Positions 20,569 through 54,500 of a DNA stretch of 64,000 nucleotides are shown here, piece by piece. Source of the stretch: Ecdyonurus torrentis (taxonomy: Eukaryota > Arthropoda > Insecta > Ephemeroptera > Heptageniidae); the NCBI GenBank assembly GCA_949318235.1, contig OX439132.1:27948243-28012242 (forward strand). The letters run 5' to 3'. Within the stretch, counting starts at the first letter, position 1. Each line of letters starts with the position of its first letter. A model generated the notes under the pieces. It made no database searches. It saw only the letters and a program-made list of their open reading frames with translations, and was not told the origin of the DNA. The position numbers were made by a program, and so were the translations under genes.

Positions 20569-22828
20569 TATATATATAAAAACATAATGATGAAAATTTG
20601 TTTCAGCGATGGTGTGGAACTTAGATAAATCAGTAGGAGCAATCGTACAAGCCCTCTCTGATAACAACATGTTGGGTAACTCGATCATCGTATTCGCCAG
20701 TGACAATGGTGCGCAGACAATTGGCATGTACGCAAATGATGGATCCAACTATCCTCTGCAAGGGGTAAGTTGTATAATTTCAATTTAAATCTGTTACGAT
20801 GAGAGTGAATTCATTTTTATAACATATTCGTGTATGTGTACGTCTGCAGCTTAAATTCTCAATCCAAGACGGAGGAGTACGAACTATCGCTGCTGTTTGG
20901 AGTCCTTTGTTACACGGTGGAAGCAGAGGTAAGTTTGAATATAACATTGGTAAACTAATTAAAAAATTATTAAGATTTTTATATTATTGTTTATTGCAAT
21001 GATAATAATAATAATAACTAACGCAGCTTTTAGTAGGTGAAATTAAACCCAATTATTTTATTTAATTTATTATTGTTATTATTACTTTTTTTTTACAATT
21101 TATTTAATCGGGCAGTCAGTTATTATATATACAGCTTGCAAAAACATTCTTATGTTCTCTATTATTGTTTAATTATCGATATTATGTTAAATATCCTTTT
21201 CTTTATATATTTTAACAAAAACTGAGTAGAATTTTTCTTCGTGCTGTTTATAATATATAAGTTGTTTTTTTCTTTTTCTTTTTTTAATCTGTTTACTATA
21301 TAAATTTTAAAATATTTAAAAATTATATAGATATTTCAATTAAAAATAGTTAGATTTAAAGTTCAAGCAGCAATTTTGTAAAAACTGGTCATTTACAGGT
21401 GTATCAAACCAACTATTCCATATGTCCGACTGGTTGCCTACCCTCTATTACGCTGCAGGTGAGTCTAAGCTTAATTTTTAATATAATTAAAAAATGGTAG
21501 GACACCCCTTTCATTTTTTGTATTATATAAATATAATACTCATATTCATATAACGTTTTAAGCTCCAAAAAAATCGGAAACCATACTAGGTCCAACCTTT
21601 TTACTCTCGACATATTAATTATATTGTATTATTATCGTTACATTTTCAATTATTTCTGCAAAATAAATATATTTTTCCTCTTGTCAGGTGGAAATTTGCG
21701 GGACATTAGTGGTATGGATGGCCTGAACCAGTGGCCAGCACTCATGACCCCGATGACCGGGCAAGTTGAAACGGACGAGTTCACCACGCGAAGAGAATTG
21801 CTTATTAATATTGACGAGACTTTTGGCCAAGAAGCGCTCATACATCGCAACTTCAAGATCTTGAAGGGTAATAATTGTTTTTATTATTCACATTACATCC
21901 TATAACACACGACAACAAATCTTTTATAACATTTTTTTTTGAGACGATGAATGAAGATTTTATTGCCTTATTTTGTTATATTGAATCACCTCTCTGATTC
22001 GCATCGGTCATTTCCTTAATGTAGAGTGTATCAAATGTGATTTTCATAGGGACGTATCTAAACGGCTCATACGACGGACCATTTGGTGGTGACTACTTGA
22101 ACCAAAACTACTCATATACCACCAATGATATAATAGGATCTCGAGTGAACGCAGCTTTGAGGTCTATTTTCCCCACTGTGGTGAACGACACGGATATTTT
22201 GCAACAGCGGAGCAAAGCTACCATCCACTGCTTCCCGCAGAATCTCACCCCTGAAAACGTAAGTATATAAAGTTCCAACACTCGATCGAGAGATATGATG
22301 TGCGATCGAGACGATAAATATGCTTATATCTAAAGAAAGTTAAAATTATATTGTTTTATGTAGTGAATATTAAGCTACTAGAGGTATACACGAACATTGT
22401 ACGACCGTACATGAACGTCAAAATATTATAGACTGTATTTTAAGACATATTTAAACTGATAAATTATGTACATGTGTAAATATGAGTTTAAAGTTTAATT
22501 TCAATGTAAAGATCACAATATTACAATTAATATTGTGTACAATTATAAATTATACATTACTGTTGTGTCGTAATTTGCAGATTCCACCTCCTGTAATGTG
22601 CAACGCTACTTTTGATTTCTGTCTTTTTGACATTCGCAATGACCCTTGTGAAAGAATCAACTTAGCTGGCAATTCCGCATATTCACCAATCTTAGCTGTT
22701 CTGAGAGCAAAACTTCAGACTTTCCAATACCAAAGAAAAAACCAGGTACGCTAAACACCAACACATATTAAAAAATATTTTTTTAATGTGATTTTTTGAG
22801 AAATTCCTGTATGTTATAATTTTAAGAG

Positions 22829-22898
<70 letters not shown>

Positions 22899-23778
22899 TG
22901 AAAGAGATATAGAGATGAGAGAGAGACGTGGTCGAGGATTAATTGTTCTTATAAATTCGATGGCAGTATAATTAATGTAATGAAATTGTTTTACTGCTTT
23001 ATACTGTAATAACGAAACTTGACAATTAAATCATTTTTGTCAGATCTTATACTGTGTTTACACCAAAACATATATATGCTATAAAGTGAAGATTTCAAAC
23101 AGCAACTTTTTGTTTCTTTTTTTTTTTTTTTTCTTTATTGCATTTATCTAATAAATATGTCATGGATATGAAATTAATTGGTGTGTATTAATCACCGGTG
23201 GATTACTGATATTATTTATTTTCTTTTATATTTTACTTACTTTTGAAGATTGAATGAAATGAACTCTCAACGAAATAATTAAATTTTAAGAAAAAAAAAA
23301 TTTGCAAAATTATTATTACTATACGAGTTGTAATTTTTTTTGAGGATCGAATAAAATACGAAATTACTCATCAAACAACTTTTTCAATGTCAGATTCTGA
23401 AAAGTGCGTATTTTTACTAAGAAAATATGAAACTATTTCTCAACTTTAAAATCTCTGCAGTTAGAAAATAGATATAAAAATAAATATTATTATGTGTTTC
23501 AGTTGAATGTGCCGAACGATAGCGTTGGAGCTGACCCTGCAAAATTTAACGACACTTGGGTATGCTGGCGCTCAGGTATGCCCAACTCCTTGTTTCCCGA
23601 GTTTTCACCAGCGAGCACCACTATCCCTCCCCCCACAACAGTTCTCAGCACCACCAGGCGACCAGAGGCTACTGCTCCTCAGCCTACAACCGATTCTGCC
23701 TCCACACTGGCCAACATGCACCTTCTTACTGGCATCGCTACACTTCTCTGCATTGAACTATCTAGAATGCTATGTTAA
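17627..23778 (+). CDS. Arylsulfatase B-like gene 3 with Thr/Pro-rich stalk and hydrophobic tail (11 coding exons, 627 aa)
   Basis: Exons 17627-17734, 18520-18679, 18934-19163, 19249-19507, 20607-20764, 20850-20928, 21399-21458, 21688-21867, 22050-22258, 22581-22745, 23503-23778 (stop TAA). The sum is 1884 nt, in frame, with the same intron positions as gene 2. Signal peptide about 1-20. Catalytic parts: Asp34-Asp35 (LADDMGWND), Cys73 in CTPSR (formylglycine site), Lys127/His129 (GKWHMGYH), LAPHAGN, Asp285-Asn286 (SDNGAQ), Lys307. The family end motif NDTWVCW is at about 552-558. It is followed by a stalk rich in Thr, Pro and Ser (about 571-605) suited to O-glycosylation, then a hydrophobic end (about 609-627, [14 protein letters not shown]). 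Stalk plus hydrophobic end resembles a GPI-attachment signal, so I infer a cell-surface sulfatase; this is prediction only. Intron 4 carries a mariner-type element. Confidence 0.94.
19530..19598. repeat. (TA)n microsatellite, left flank of mariner-type element
   Basis: TA repeats directly abut the left TIR at 19599. A matching (TA)n tract (20515 to about 20560) abuts the right TIR, so the element appears to have inserted into one TA microsatellite. Confidence 0.9.
19599..20514. mobile_element. Mariner-type non-autonomous element, 916 bp
   Basis: The ends are long inverted repeats beginning CGAGGGTCATTCAAAAAGTT and continuing through CGCGGACTACCATA on both sides (about 34 bp). The element is flanked by TA on each side, as expected for Tc1/mariner elements, and this TIR type is common in mariners. 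Full mariners are about 1.3 kb with a 340-350 aa transposase. Here no long open frame or D,D34D block is visible, so it is a deletion derivative. It sits in intron 4 of arylsulfatase gene 3. Confidence 0.85.
22831..22925. repeat. (GA)n microsatellite, imperfect at its 3' end
   Basis: Pure AG repeats to about 22888, then interrupted GAGA to about 22925, in the last intron of gene 3. Confidence 0.95.
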
Positions 23779-23946
23779 TTAAAACCTGGCTCATAATATT
23801 TTACGGCAAAAGATAAATCAAATATGAGATTATAGGAATTGAAACGCAAGCCATGATAATGTTAATTATTTTTATAAGGATTATGAAATATAAAGAAGCA
23901 GTATTGCAGTAGTTTTTATTGTTAAAAAAATATTATTTCTTATGTA

Positions 23947-24067
23947 CAGCTCTGGCCAAAAGTTCCCGAACGGGGCAGCGGCGGCTGCTGCGTTATTCTC
24001 ATAACGATAACATACGGTGGTTGCGGGTTGCCTATGCAAATCGTTCGGGAACTTTTGGCCAGAGCTG
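23947..24067. mobile_element. Tc1-like MITE, copy 1 of a back-to-back pair (121 bp)
   Basis: Perfect 26-bp TIRs starting CAGCTCTGGCCAAAAGTT, flanked by TA at 23945-23946 and 24068-24069. The internal GGGCAGCGGCGGC block is unusually GC-rich for this region. The TIR form and TA target sites fit Tc1/mariner MITEs. Confidence 0.85.
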
Positions 24068-24069
24068 TA

Positions 24070-24189
24070 CAGCTCTGGCCAAAAGTTTAAGAACGGGGCA
24101 GCGGCGGCCGCAGTGTTCTCCTATAAAGATAACATAGTGTGGTTGCGGGTTGCCTATACACATCGTTCTCAAACTTTTGGCCAGTGCTG
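24070..24189. mobile_element. Tc1-like MITE, copy 2 of a back-to-back pair (120 bp)
   Basis: Same family and orientation as copy 1, sharing the single TA at 24068-24069. The TIRs are imperfect (CAGCTCTGGCCAAAAGTT on the left, the complement of CAGCACTGGCCAAAAGTT on the right). TA follows at 24190-24191. Confidence 0.83.
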
Positions 24190-24411
24190 TACATTCATAA
24201 ATATTGTGTTTAATTATTTTGTGATACAAATAGTTTATCTTGCATTTTTTTTTTTTTAATGCTATTATATACGTCATATTAAAGCTTTAAATGTTATGTG
24301 TGATATTTATAATCCAGTATCAGCTTAAAATTAATATGCCCTTAGAAATAATAAATGCAAATATTAAGAGTATTACAATGGACGTAAAAGTTTCTTACTT
24401 AAAGGCGTATA

Positions 24412-24671
24412 GAACACCTTGAACAAAAAAGTTGCGTAATATCCTAACAAACCTGAAAATCAACGTTGATTTGGCCGGAGTCATTGATTTCTAATTTATT
24501 TTCCATTCACAAAATAGCACTGGTGGTCACTGACGTCACAGCTCACCTGGTTTACGCGCGCGTGGACTAGGCGAGCATGGAAAATAAATTAGAAATCAAT
24601 GACTCCGGCCAAATCAACGTTGATTTTCAGGTTTGTTTGGATATTACACAACTTTTTTGTTCAAGGTGTTC
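24412..24671. mobile_element. Foldback MITE family II, copy 1 (260 bp)
   Basis: A long inverted repeat with ends GAACACCTTGAACAAAAAAG, flanked by TA on both sides. Arms of about 100 bp include ATCAACGTTGATTTGGCCGG and AATTTATTTTCCAT; the centre has TGACGTCAC and GCGCGCGTGGACTAG. A second copy lies at 61555-61849. The superfamily is not certain, but the TA flanks are compatible with Tc1/mariner. Confidence 0.85.
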
Positions 24672-25146
24672 TACGTCTTTACGTTAGTTTATCAATGTGG
24701 TACAACAATGGAAATACATCGATGCGTATGTAATATTTTACGCCTAATAAGTTTGTCACAGGTGTTTTCTCTAAGTATAATATTTATGTTTGTGTAAATG
24801 TAAATAGTTGTTATTATATGGTATAATATTTTTCAACAATTAATGCTTTTGTGAAATATACATGTATATAATTCTAATGTGGTTAAATAAAGAAGCAATT
24901 TATATTATACAAATAAAATCATTTGTATATACTTTAAATGTTGAATCGTAAATGTTAATTCATTTATACTTATTTTATTACAGTATAGAAACTGTACAAT
25001 TAAACTTTTATATAATAAAAAAATGCAATAACACTAATTTTAAACTTCCAAATGCTAAAATAAATTATAAATTTGAATTATACTTTTATGTTTTAAAACA
25101 CAAAATACTGTAACATAATTATAACATTCTCACTTCCGCTATAAGT

Positions 25147-25178
<32 letters not shown>

Positions 25179-25345
25179 GCACCCTGAAAGGTATGCAACA
25201 AGTTGATCACAAAATCGAAAATTACGACATGGAGCTATTGTGGTCTTTTAATAATAAAATTTTTAATGCAGTAACTCCCAATTAAATAACCAAAAAAATA
25301 ATTAATAATTAAAGTAAAAATCGATTTGCTTATTTTAAATCACTA

Positions 25346-25457
25346 CGAGGATCTTCCAGAAAGAGTTCTCCGCGTACTATCATTTAATATAAAAAATTTA
25401 TAGAATTATACAGTAGTGTGTTATTTTAATGGATTATTGTACCTAGATTTTCAGCAC

Positions 25458-25496
<39 letters not shown>

Positions 25497-25735
25497 TAAG
25501 CACTATAGCTGATTTGGAAAAGGTCTTCAAACACACAAAACTTTACTTGTGTTTGACGAACTTAACACATTGCTCAATCCCATGATTACAATGTTGCTGG
25601 TGTCAACTGTCAAATGATTCCTTAAAAGTAAAGGTTTCGCCGTGTTTTAATATCAGTTCAGTTTCATATACAAAATATTAATTTTTAGAAGTAAGCTCGT
25701 TTGGAGACGTGGAACATTGCTGGCAATTATGCGGT
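25346..25735 (+). mobile_element. Degenerate left part of a mariner-type element
   Basis: TA followed by CGAGGATCTTCCAGAAAGAG and CTCCGCGTACTATCA resembles the TIR of the element at 19599. Similarity continues inward: TATTTTA.T.GATT..T and CCTA.ATTTTCAGC occur in the same order in both. No right end was found, so the 3' limit is a guess. Confidence 0.5.
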
Positions 25736-26409
25736 AAGCCTTTTTCAAAGTAAATTAAATTTTAAGCTAGTCTCCAAATGTTATTATGTACATAAAACAA
25801 AAACCCAAAATGCATATTTAAAAAAAAAAAAAAAAAAAACGGATTATGTATATTTTTTATAAGTAAAAACTAAGCACTTTTGTATAAGTGCTAATTTTTA
25901 TGTTAATCTTTATCGCTCCCTTTGACAGACTAACACTAAACACTGGAATGAGATCTTTTTACAAAATCAATCTAGGTTATTTCTATTGCGTAATATTTTA
26001 TTTCTTAACTTAAAAAAAAATAATATATATGAGGGAGAAAAAACGCAGATGTAGATATAAATGTTGAAAATAAAATTATGAAAATAAATAAATAAAAAGA
26101 AAGTATTAAAAAATAAAAATTTAAATTAGAGAAGATTCATGTTTTAATATTTTTCAATTAAAAGTACTCTAATCATTCTGCGTTCTTTCTTTTCTTTTTT
26201 TAAACATATTATAAAATTTAAAAAGTTGCTACAGGATTGCGATAATATATTTTACCATTTAAATTCAGCACGTGTTTTACTCATGAGAATAACATTGCAA
26301 ATTTAGGGCGAGTTTTTGACTCGTAAAAATTCTTATCGTGGTTGTGTGTACTCTGTAACATAATAACTGATATTTACAAAGCTATTAAATGTGCTCAAGT
26401 AATTTTCTC

Positions 26410-26570
26410 TTTTGATTGATAATGTCATTATCATATGACGAAAGCTCTCAAGTTATAAAGAAACTTTTATAACATTATACTGTGCCATGCAAGACCTCGA
26501 CCTCTCCATAGAACTTCTACTGTGGTAAGGCCCTTGCTGGTTTTTCTATCCTTTTCTTTATCATTAATAA
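26410..26570. mobile_element. CCAGCAAAGG-type MITE, partial copy
   Basis: Right half of the family seen whole at 32982-33270: TGTGCCATGCAAGACCTCGA, CTCTCCATAGAACTTCTACT, GTGGTAAGGCCCTTGCTGG and a T/C-rich end. The left TIR is missing. Confidence 0.55.
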
Positions 26571-27189
26571 TAATAATAAAACACTTTTTTTTTAAGGAAA
26601 AAAGGACATTTTATTTTATATCATTAAAATGCACATTAAGAATGAGTTTTACATATTTATTTATTTATTTTAGTAGTTGAACACTTAAAAAATACTTATT
26701 GATGTGGTATTTAAATACTTATAACTAAAATCTAGACAATTAAAGAAGAAGATAAAAATAATAATTTGAGATTACATGGAGTTCTGAATGCCAACACAAA
26801 CACTGAGTTCACTGGTTGCTGATTGCAAGCTTCATTGTTCTGTTTCTCTGTCTATATAATTATGATATCTGAATTGGGTTTTGTTTTTAATTTAAGTGAT
26901 CCCTAGGAATGTTGAGGTCTTCAATCTCTCTCGCCTTGCCTTTTGTTTATTTTCTGCAACATAATTATACAAGTTTTAATTTAAGTTTAAAATGGTACAT
27001 GTATTAAAGAAATATTTTTATACATCTCAATACAATTCAATTAGTTTGTTGTATAAAAAGGAATTAAATTTTCTATGAGCACCCAATTTTTCATAACTTG
27101 TGTATTTTTTTCCTTCTCTCATTTCTTTAGAGCACTGATTGTGGGATTTAGTTATTTTTTAAAGCTGTATGGGACAGCTGTTAGAACTG

Positions 27190-27308
27190 AAAAATTGGGC
27201 AATGGGAGATTGAGCTGACACAGACGCATTGCATGTGAGAGAAAATATTTCTCTCTTATATGCAAAGGCTCAATAGTAACAGCTCAATCTCTCATGGCCC
27301 AATTTTTT
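27190..27308. mobile_element. Inverted-repeat MITE (AAATTGGGCAATGGGAGA family)
   Basis: The left arm AAAAATTGGGCAATGGGAGA then TTGAGCTG is mirrored by CAGCTCAATCTCTCATGGCC CAATTTTT on the right. Relatives are at 32847-32947 (near-perfect hairpin) and about 39984-40050 (one arm). Confidence 0.65.
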
Positions 27309-27580
27309 AAATCTCTTTTTATTTTCCTAGCAAATGTTTTATAAATCAACTATTGCAGCGTCAATATTTTTGCTTGATATCAATGTGCTAACCAGGAACC
27401 AAAAATTATCAACTAATAATTTTAGTATGGCAGTACTACAATAACTTATTACAAAGTTGAATACATTCTATTGCAAAATACTCTACAGTTTAATTTCATA
27501 CTGTGACCTCCCTTGAACAAGATCCTAAGGACTTGTATGTGGACAATGCAATAGATATAGATCAAGGAAATAAATGTCAC

Positions 27581-46061
<18,481 letters not shown>

Positions 46062-46180
46062 GATGTAAGCGTACTTAAGTACCGGACTTAAATTATTATC
46101 ACACCATATAAGAGCAAAAATATAACAATTTCTTCCAGATACAACCTTTTGTTCTCCTCAGTCCTCACTTTTGCTGAACT

Positions 46181-46212
46181 AATATGGCGGCGATGCGCGC
46201 TTTTTTCCCGCA
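46181..46212. promoter_or_regulatory. Spt16 promoter: YY1-like and E2F-like sites
   Basis: About 120-150 bp upstream of the Spt16 ATG (46061, minus strand) are AATATGGCGGC (YY1/Pho consensus AANATGGCGGC) and TTTTCCCGC (E2F consensus TTTSSCGC) at about 46203-46211, separated by GATGCGCGC. Both are typical of animal housekeeping and S-phase genes and suit a replication-linked histone chaperone. No TATA box is evident. Confidence 0.5.
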
Positions 46213-47730
46213 AAAATGAATGTAGCCAACGTAATAAAGTAAACATCCTAAATTAAGGTTAATTTTCCTTTATGATTTCTACATTCTCGATATTATTGAA
46301 AGTGTTAAATAATATATTTACATATGAAGTTTTAAATTGACCCTTAAAATTTATTTTTGGTACACGAAATCATTGAATTTGAAAAAAATAATAAACCAGA
46401 GAAAGTATTAATACGTTGGTGGCAATACTAAAAAAATGCAGCCAATCAATGAATGAAACGCTCATTTGCCGCGACTTTTTCATATAAATGAATGAGCAAA
46501 ATTTTATATCTGCAAAGTAAAAGTGGAATCCGAACTTGATCTGACCGTGAGTTCGTGTTCATCAGGTAGATCTCACAGACCTGCATGCTGCCAGCTCAAC
46601 ACAACCCAATCTACGTTTCATTGCATTATGTGCTAGATCACGTTGTTTTGTAAAATCGACATTGACTTATTGACTAAGATTATACATATAAGGGTCTATG
46701 CATTCATGTTAAAGTTGACGCCATGTTGGATAACTCAATAACATGGGTGGCATAGGAAATAAAATCATTTTGCCAGTTTTAAACCACTATGCAATATTTT
46801 TTAGAGCATTGATGCTGTAAATATGTTGAATTAGTATCTCAAGTATGTGAGAAAAATAACAATAACAAAAAATTAACCGATTTCCCGAAGAAAAGTAGCT
46901 TAAATGAAGTTTGTCCTATGCTGAGCAATGTTATGTACTACTCCAGTATGGCCTCAAAGCGCAATAAATATGACGTCATCCGCATACACCCTAATAGTAG
47001 CATCCTCTAGCATCGTTTCACAAACCTGCCTCAATTCTCAGTAGACAACTGAGGTGACTTTGAACTGGCTCAAATTCACCCCGGTTGACTGTATTTATTA
47101 TTACAATATAATATATTATGCTATCTATCATGCTCTGCTACATCTGATTTCAGTCTTTTCAGAGTACTTAGAATCAATAACAAATAGTATTTTTGTTCGT
47201 TTCTTTAAATTTGCATAAAAAAACTTTTTATGCAGGCCACACATACATACCATTGTCTAACACCAAGCAAACAAGTACAACACAATTCAGGCTTTCTGGC
47301 CTCAACATATTTCACATGCTACTTTATGAGGAGATAATTACCTGCTCTGAATTATTATTAACGATTTTTTTTTTTTTTTTTTTTTACTATAGATATTAAG
47401 TTTCTCCTATATTAATGCAGTGCTTTCAATTTCATCCTTAGTAATGATATAGCATAAGTAGTAAATGACATTTTTTACATGCTACAATAGATATTGCTAT
47501 TTTTTAATGTCCGTAAGAAGTAAAACTGCTTTAATATTATCCTTTTTTTAAAATTAAATTGTGAAATCAAACAGCTTTAAGATAATCATTTTTTTTTTAA
47601 TCAAATGGTGAAATCAAATTTGATTTTGATTTGATTTATTGTAGTTTCCAACTAAATAAAATAATAAATATCATAGGACAAATTGGGTAGAAAGAACAAA
47701 TTAAAATACCAAAATATTTGCTTATATCTT
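46213..47730. other. Intergenic region between Spt16 (5' end) and alpha-tubulin (3' end)
   Basis: AT-rich, with no convincing exon or transposon. A TGACGTCA-containing segment (near 46970) stands out slightly by base composition. Confidence 0.5.
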
Positions 47731-47736
47731 TTTCAT

Positions 47737-47742
47737 TTTATT
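47737..47742 (-). terminator. Candidate poly(A) signal of alpha-tubulin
   Basis: AATAAA on the minus strand 125 nt past the stop. A second AATAAA lies at 47635-47640. Confidence 0.5.
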
Positions 47743-47866
47743 GGAATTTGTTTTTGCCCACAAGCAGAAATTTCAAAAAAATACCCTTCCACTGACTATA
47801 AGTACTACAGACAGGGGCAAGAAGGGGGCGCTTGTGGGGGTGGGTTGGGGAATGTCTTCTTTTGGC

Positions 47867-50451
<2,585 letters not shown>

Positions 50452-50577
50452 TGTGTTTTATTGTTTTTTTAAGATTCAATGAAAGAAATTTCACAAAACT
50501 GCGACAGCTATTTAGAGGAGCGTTAGCAAAGGTAGCCCTCGTAATAACCAAATGCAAAGTTTCCGTTGCGCGAATTG

Positions 50578-50585
50578 TTTATATA
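50578..50585 (-). promoter_or_regulatory. TATA box of alpha-tubulin
   Basis: TATATAAA on the minus strand, about 130 bp upstream of the ATG, giving an expected start near 50550 and a 5' UTR of about 100 nt that includes a pyrimidine- and A-rich leader. Confidence 0.5.
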
Positions 50586-51086
50586 CCCTTGCTCCCACTC
50601 CTGACGTATTGTTCGCTGATTGGTTGAAAATGAATAACTTCCATTTATGGTTATGCGTCACCTTGAATTCTGGAGTCTGATTGGTTTATTCATATTTGGA
50701 TTTTTCAGTCCTTTTTTTCATATTTCAGCATTTATAAGTAAGAAAAATAAACAATTGCAATTAGAGTTGTAGTTTTTTAAAATTACACTATAATTTTGAT
50801 ATTTTAATCAATTACTTTTATCAAAATTTGTATTTGCAATTACCTTATAACCCGAGCAAAGCCGAACAGATCCGATTCAACCACACCTTTTTTCAAAAGC
50901 GCGTCTAAGTACAACATTTTTAAATGCTCAAAAAAGCTGTACAAAAAAAAAAAAAAAAAAAAAATCTTATTATAAAAGTGAAAAAATATAAAATAGTATC
51001 GTTTCCAATGATCAAATTTATAGAAACAATCAAAAAAGTTATTTGCAAGCCAGCATTAATATTATAGAAGAGTCTTTTTAATTTAA

Positions 51087-51417
51087 GGGAGTAGGGTAGC
51101 GATCTTATATCTCAAAAACTGGAAGTCTTTTGGGTCTAAATTTGGTGTCATTGTGTAGCTAAGGGTTACACCTAGCCGTGATAAATATTTCATGATATTT
51201 GACCGTCCCGAAAAAAAGAAAAAAATTATTGAAATTAATGTTGAGCCTTAGAGGGGCTTAAAATTTCAAAAAATCGTATATAAAATTAATTTGTACGGTG
51301 ACCCCCCAAAACTTTTATATATTTGAAATTGTCTTTTAAGCTGAAGTATCATTGTGTAAAAGTTCAAATTCTTTTGACGAGTTTGAGTCTAATGGCCGAC
51401 GTCGGTCCCCTACTCCC
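51087..51417. mobile_element. TTAA-flanked MITE (331 bp)
   Basis: TTAA at 51083-51086 and 51418-51421 flank TIRs GGGAGTAGGG (right end CCCTACTCCC). The ends continue TAGCGATC on the left and, inverted, GACCGACG on the right, so only about 10-11 bp are truly inverted. Interior has no reading frame. Confidence 0.65.
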
Positions 51418-54253
51418 TTAATTAATTAATAATTTTAGTTTAAAAATTATAAAATAAAGTATATAATTTTAATTTCATACTATATATTTTATTAGTCTTC
51501 GATTATTAAACTTTTTTATATAATGTTATGTTACTATCTGTAATGATGAAGATTAATGATTTTTATTTTTACCATTTTTTTTATGATTTTTTATTTCATT
51601 TTTACAAATTTTTTTTTTATGTTTTAAATGTGCTCAAAAACTGTCCCAAAAATCATTAGTCTTCCTCATTCTATAACTATATAGTGTAGTAATTTATTTT
51701 ACAAACTCATCATTATTAAACATATACTCAATTTAATGATATTGATAAAGAAAATTTTCAATGACTATCAAGATAGGCATCTACCTCTTCCAAATAGGAT
51801 AATTAGTCCTAAATCAAGTATTATAAATTTTAATAAAAATAAATTCCTTAAAGTTTCAAAAAATTGTAATTCTTGTAAAATGAAAATACATAATTTTTCT
51901 TGTATAAATTTATCATTTGATTTCAAAAACTATACATGAAAAGCTATTTTATTATTACTTCTAAATTATTAACCCTGTATTGTTGTAAAGCATAATCTTA
52001 CAGCAAGAACAATTTTTTAAGAAGAATCGATCCATTAAAAAAAATTGTTTTCCCTTGCTGTCTCAAACTAGGTATGTGAATATGAATGCGCTCAAACAAT
52101 TTTATTTTAGATTGCATACATAGATAGATACACATATTATACAGTACTGTAAAGTGCATATTCATATTACACAAAAGATGATTTTTTATGAATTTTAAAG
52201 TGCATATTGCTGGTGATGATGTCATGTCAATATGACGTCACATGATGGTGAGTCATGCGGTGGCGGCGGCATGCACGACATACTGCTCCGCTCCTCTCTT
52301 CTATGTCTGATATCGACCCACTCCGACACCGCACACCCGTGCACTAGACGATTAGGACACCGCCCCACATCATACACCTGCTTCGGAAATTTTACACCCT
52401 TATACTTTGCTGACGATAAAATTAGAAGACAAATTTTAATACTGAATTTCTTCTATGTTAATTATATTATGATGTATCATAAAATTATTTAAAGAAATGC
52501 ACAACTTTTTTTTTGGGGCGAATAAGAGGTTGTTGTTTTCTTTTCATTACTGTGCATAGGAAATTTTTTATTGACTATAGTTTCTAAAATATTTTAGGAA
52601 CAAATAATAATTAAGTTGCTTTAGCACAATGTATTATGTAGCTTTGAAGAATATTATCGCTAGAAATTTTGACGGGTCAAATTGCATTACTAACATATTT
52701 TATCATATAATGTTGAAACTGGAGGTATGTGATTATGCTAAATATGCTTTTGCGTAACTTAAACATTCACGTAATTTTTTTTTCACGATATTTGTTTTTA
52801 CTGCAAGTAGTGCAAGTGGATTTAACTTTAATAAAAATTTATAATTGGCATACATACATAAATTAGAGTTTTTTTTTTTTTTTTTTTTAAATAGCATAAT
52901 CTATATTTATAATAAATATTAAGATATAGAGTGTAGAGTGGATATACACCTATATAATTTTTTTTTGTATGTAATTAATTTTAAAAAGTAATTTAAGCTG
53001 TATATCTTAAATATACGAAAATATTGATCGAATGGAATAAAAAAAAAATCGAGATTTTTAAAGAGACGTTCTGTGTCCCACTTGCTCTGCAGAGAAAGCC
53101 GTACTTATATCTTAGCTGGCGCAGTCACTCCATATAGGGAATTACATGTGACGTCAGGTCATATGTGGGCACCATTATAGAGTATAAGAAGGCCTAAAGA
53201 CACCTACATGCATTATATTATAGTAAACACCTACGTTTTGTAACCCTCCGCCTGCTACAATCTGAGTATCCTTGCATCCTATCCTACACAAACCATTCTG
53301 GCATTGACAGTATTTCTATAAGGCAATATCAATGATAAATTATTATTTTATGTGTAAACAATACAACTTTGGAGCTTTTTTGTATAAAATAATTTAAATT
53401 TAATGAATTAAACTATTTCTTCTATAAAATGTTCGTTCATGAAACTCTCCAATACGCCAATAACATAATTAACCAATAATTAAATCATTATGCATAGGTT
53501 TATATTTTTTTATATGATTTATAATATCAGTCTGATATCTGATATTAATATAAAATATGAATAAAATAGCTTGCCATGAGTCTTATAAGACTTTTTTGCA
53601 ATTAAAGCTATTATTTCTTTGTTTAAATTTATAAATCCAATTTAATTAAAGTACGCTGCTTAATTTTCATGAGTTCTCTCGTGTACTGTAAGTTATTCAC
53701 CGGATTTTAATTATCATTCTCTTTTATTACTCAGAAGATATGATAAAAAAAAAAAAAAAAAACTTCATACCGTTGCTTGGAAATGGCATTTAATTTTCAC
53801 CCAAGCATGTCGACGAGTTCACTCATCGTTGGTGAGAGGCACTTGCGAGGTTCTCTCGCTCTCTTACTGCGGTAAAAAGGCAAGTATAAAATAAAGCCTG
53901 GGGACTACGACATAAAGAGACCACTACTTGTTCTCCCTGCCATGGGCAAACATCACGACAATATGATATGCGGTCTCTCTCGTCAGCTCTCATTGCATTG
54001 CACATACAAAACATATCTTTTCAAGGAAATTAACATCATAGCCACCAAATGACATCATCTAGACTTGGTATACTTTACTGGCGTGTCCTTTTGTAGATTT
54101 ATAATTATTAATATGTATACTGTATGAAAATGTACCTACTTCATAGGAGCAGTATGAAGGCAAAAAAATGCTCTACTTATATTCATACTGAATTGACTTG
54201 CAAGAGTTCATTAACATAGAATCAGGAAATTTCTAAAGAGTACAATTTTTTAC

Positions 54254-54500
<247 letters not shown>

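Larger units (their letters stand above)
23779..27580. other. Intergenic region between arylsulfatase gene 3 and Spt16 (tail to tail)
   Basis: 3.8 kb without a convincing exon. It holds a tandem pair of Tc1-like MITEs, a foldback MITE, a mariner relic, part of a CCAGCAAAGG-type element, and an inverted-repeat element at 27190. The two flanking genes converge here. Confidence 0.7.

Noticed and set aside
23507..23782. Alternative frames over the last exon of arylsulfatase gene 3
   Set aside because: The frame that continues from exon 10 with the DTWVCW motif is the right one; the others are shadows.
23919..24277. Open frames over the Tc1-like MITE pair
   Set aside because: They simply read through the two MITE copies; no transposase motif.
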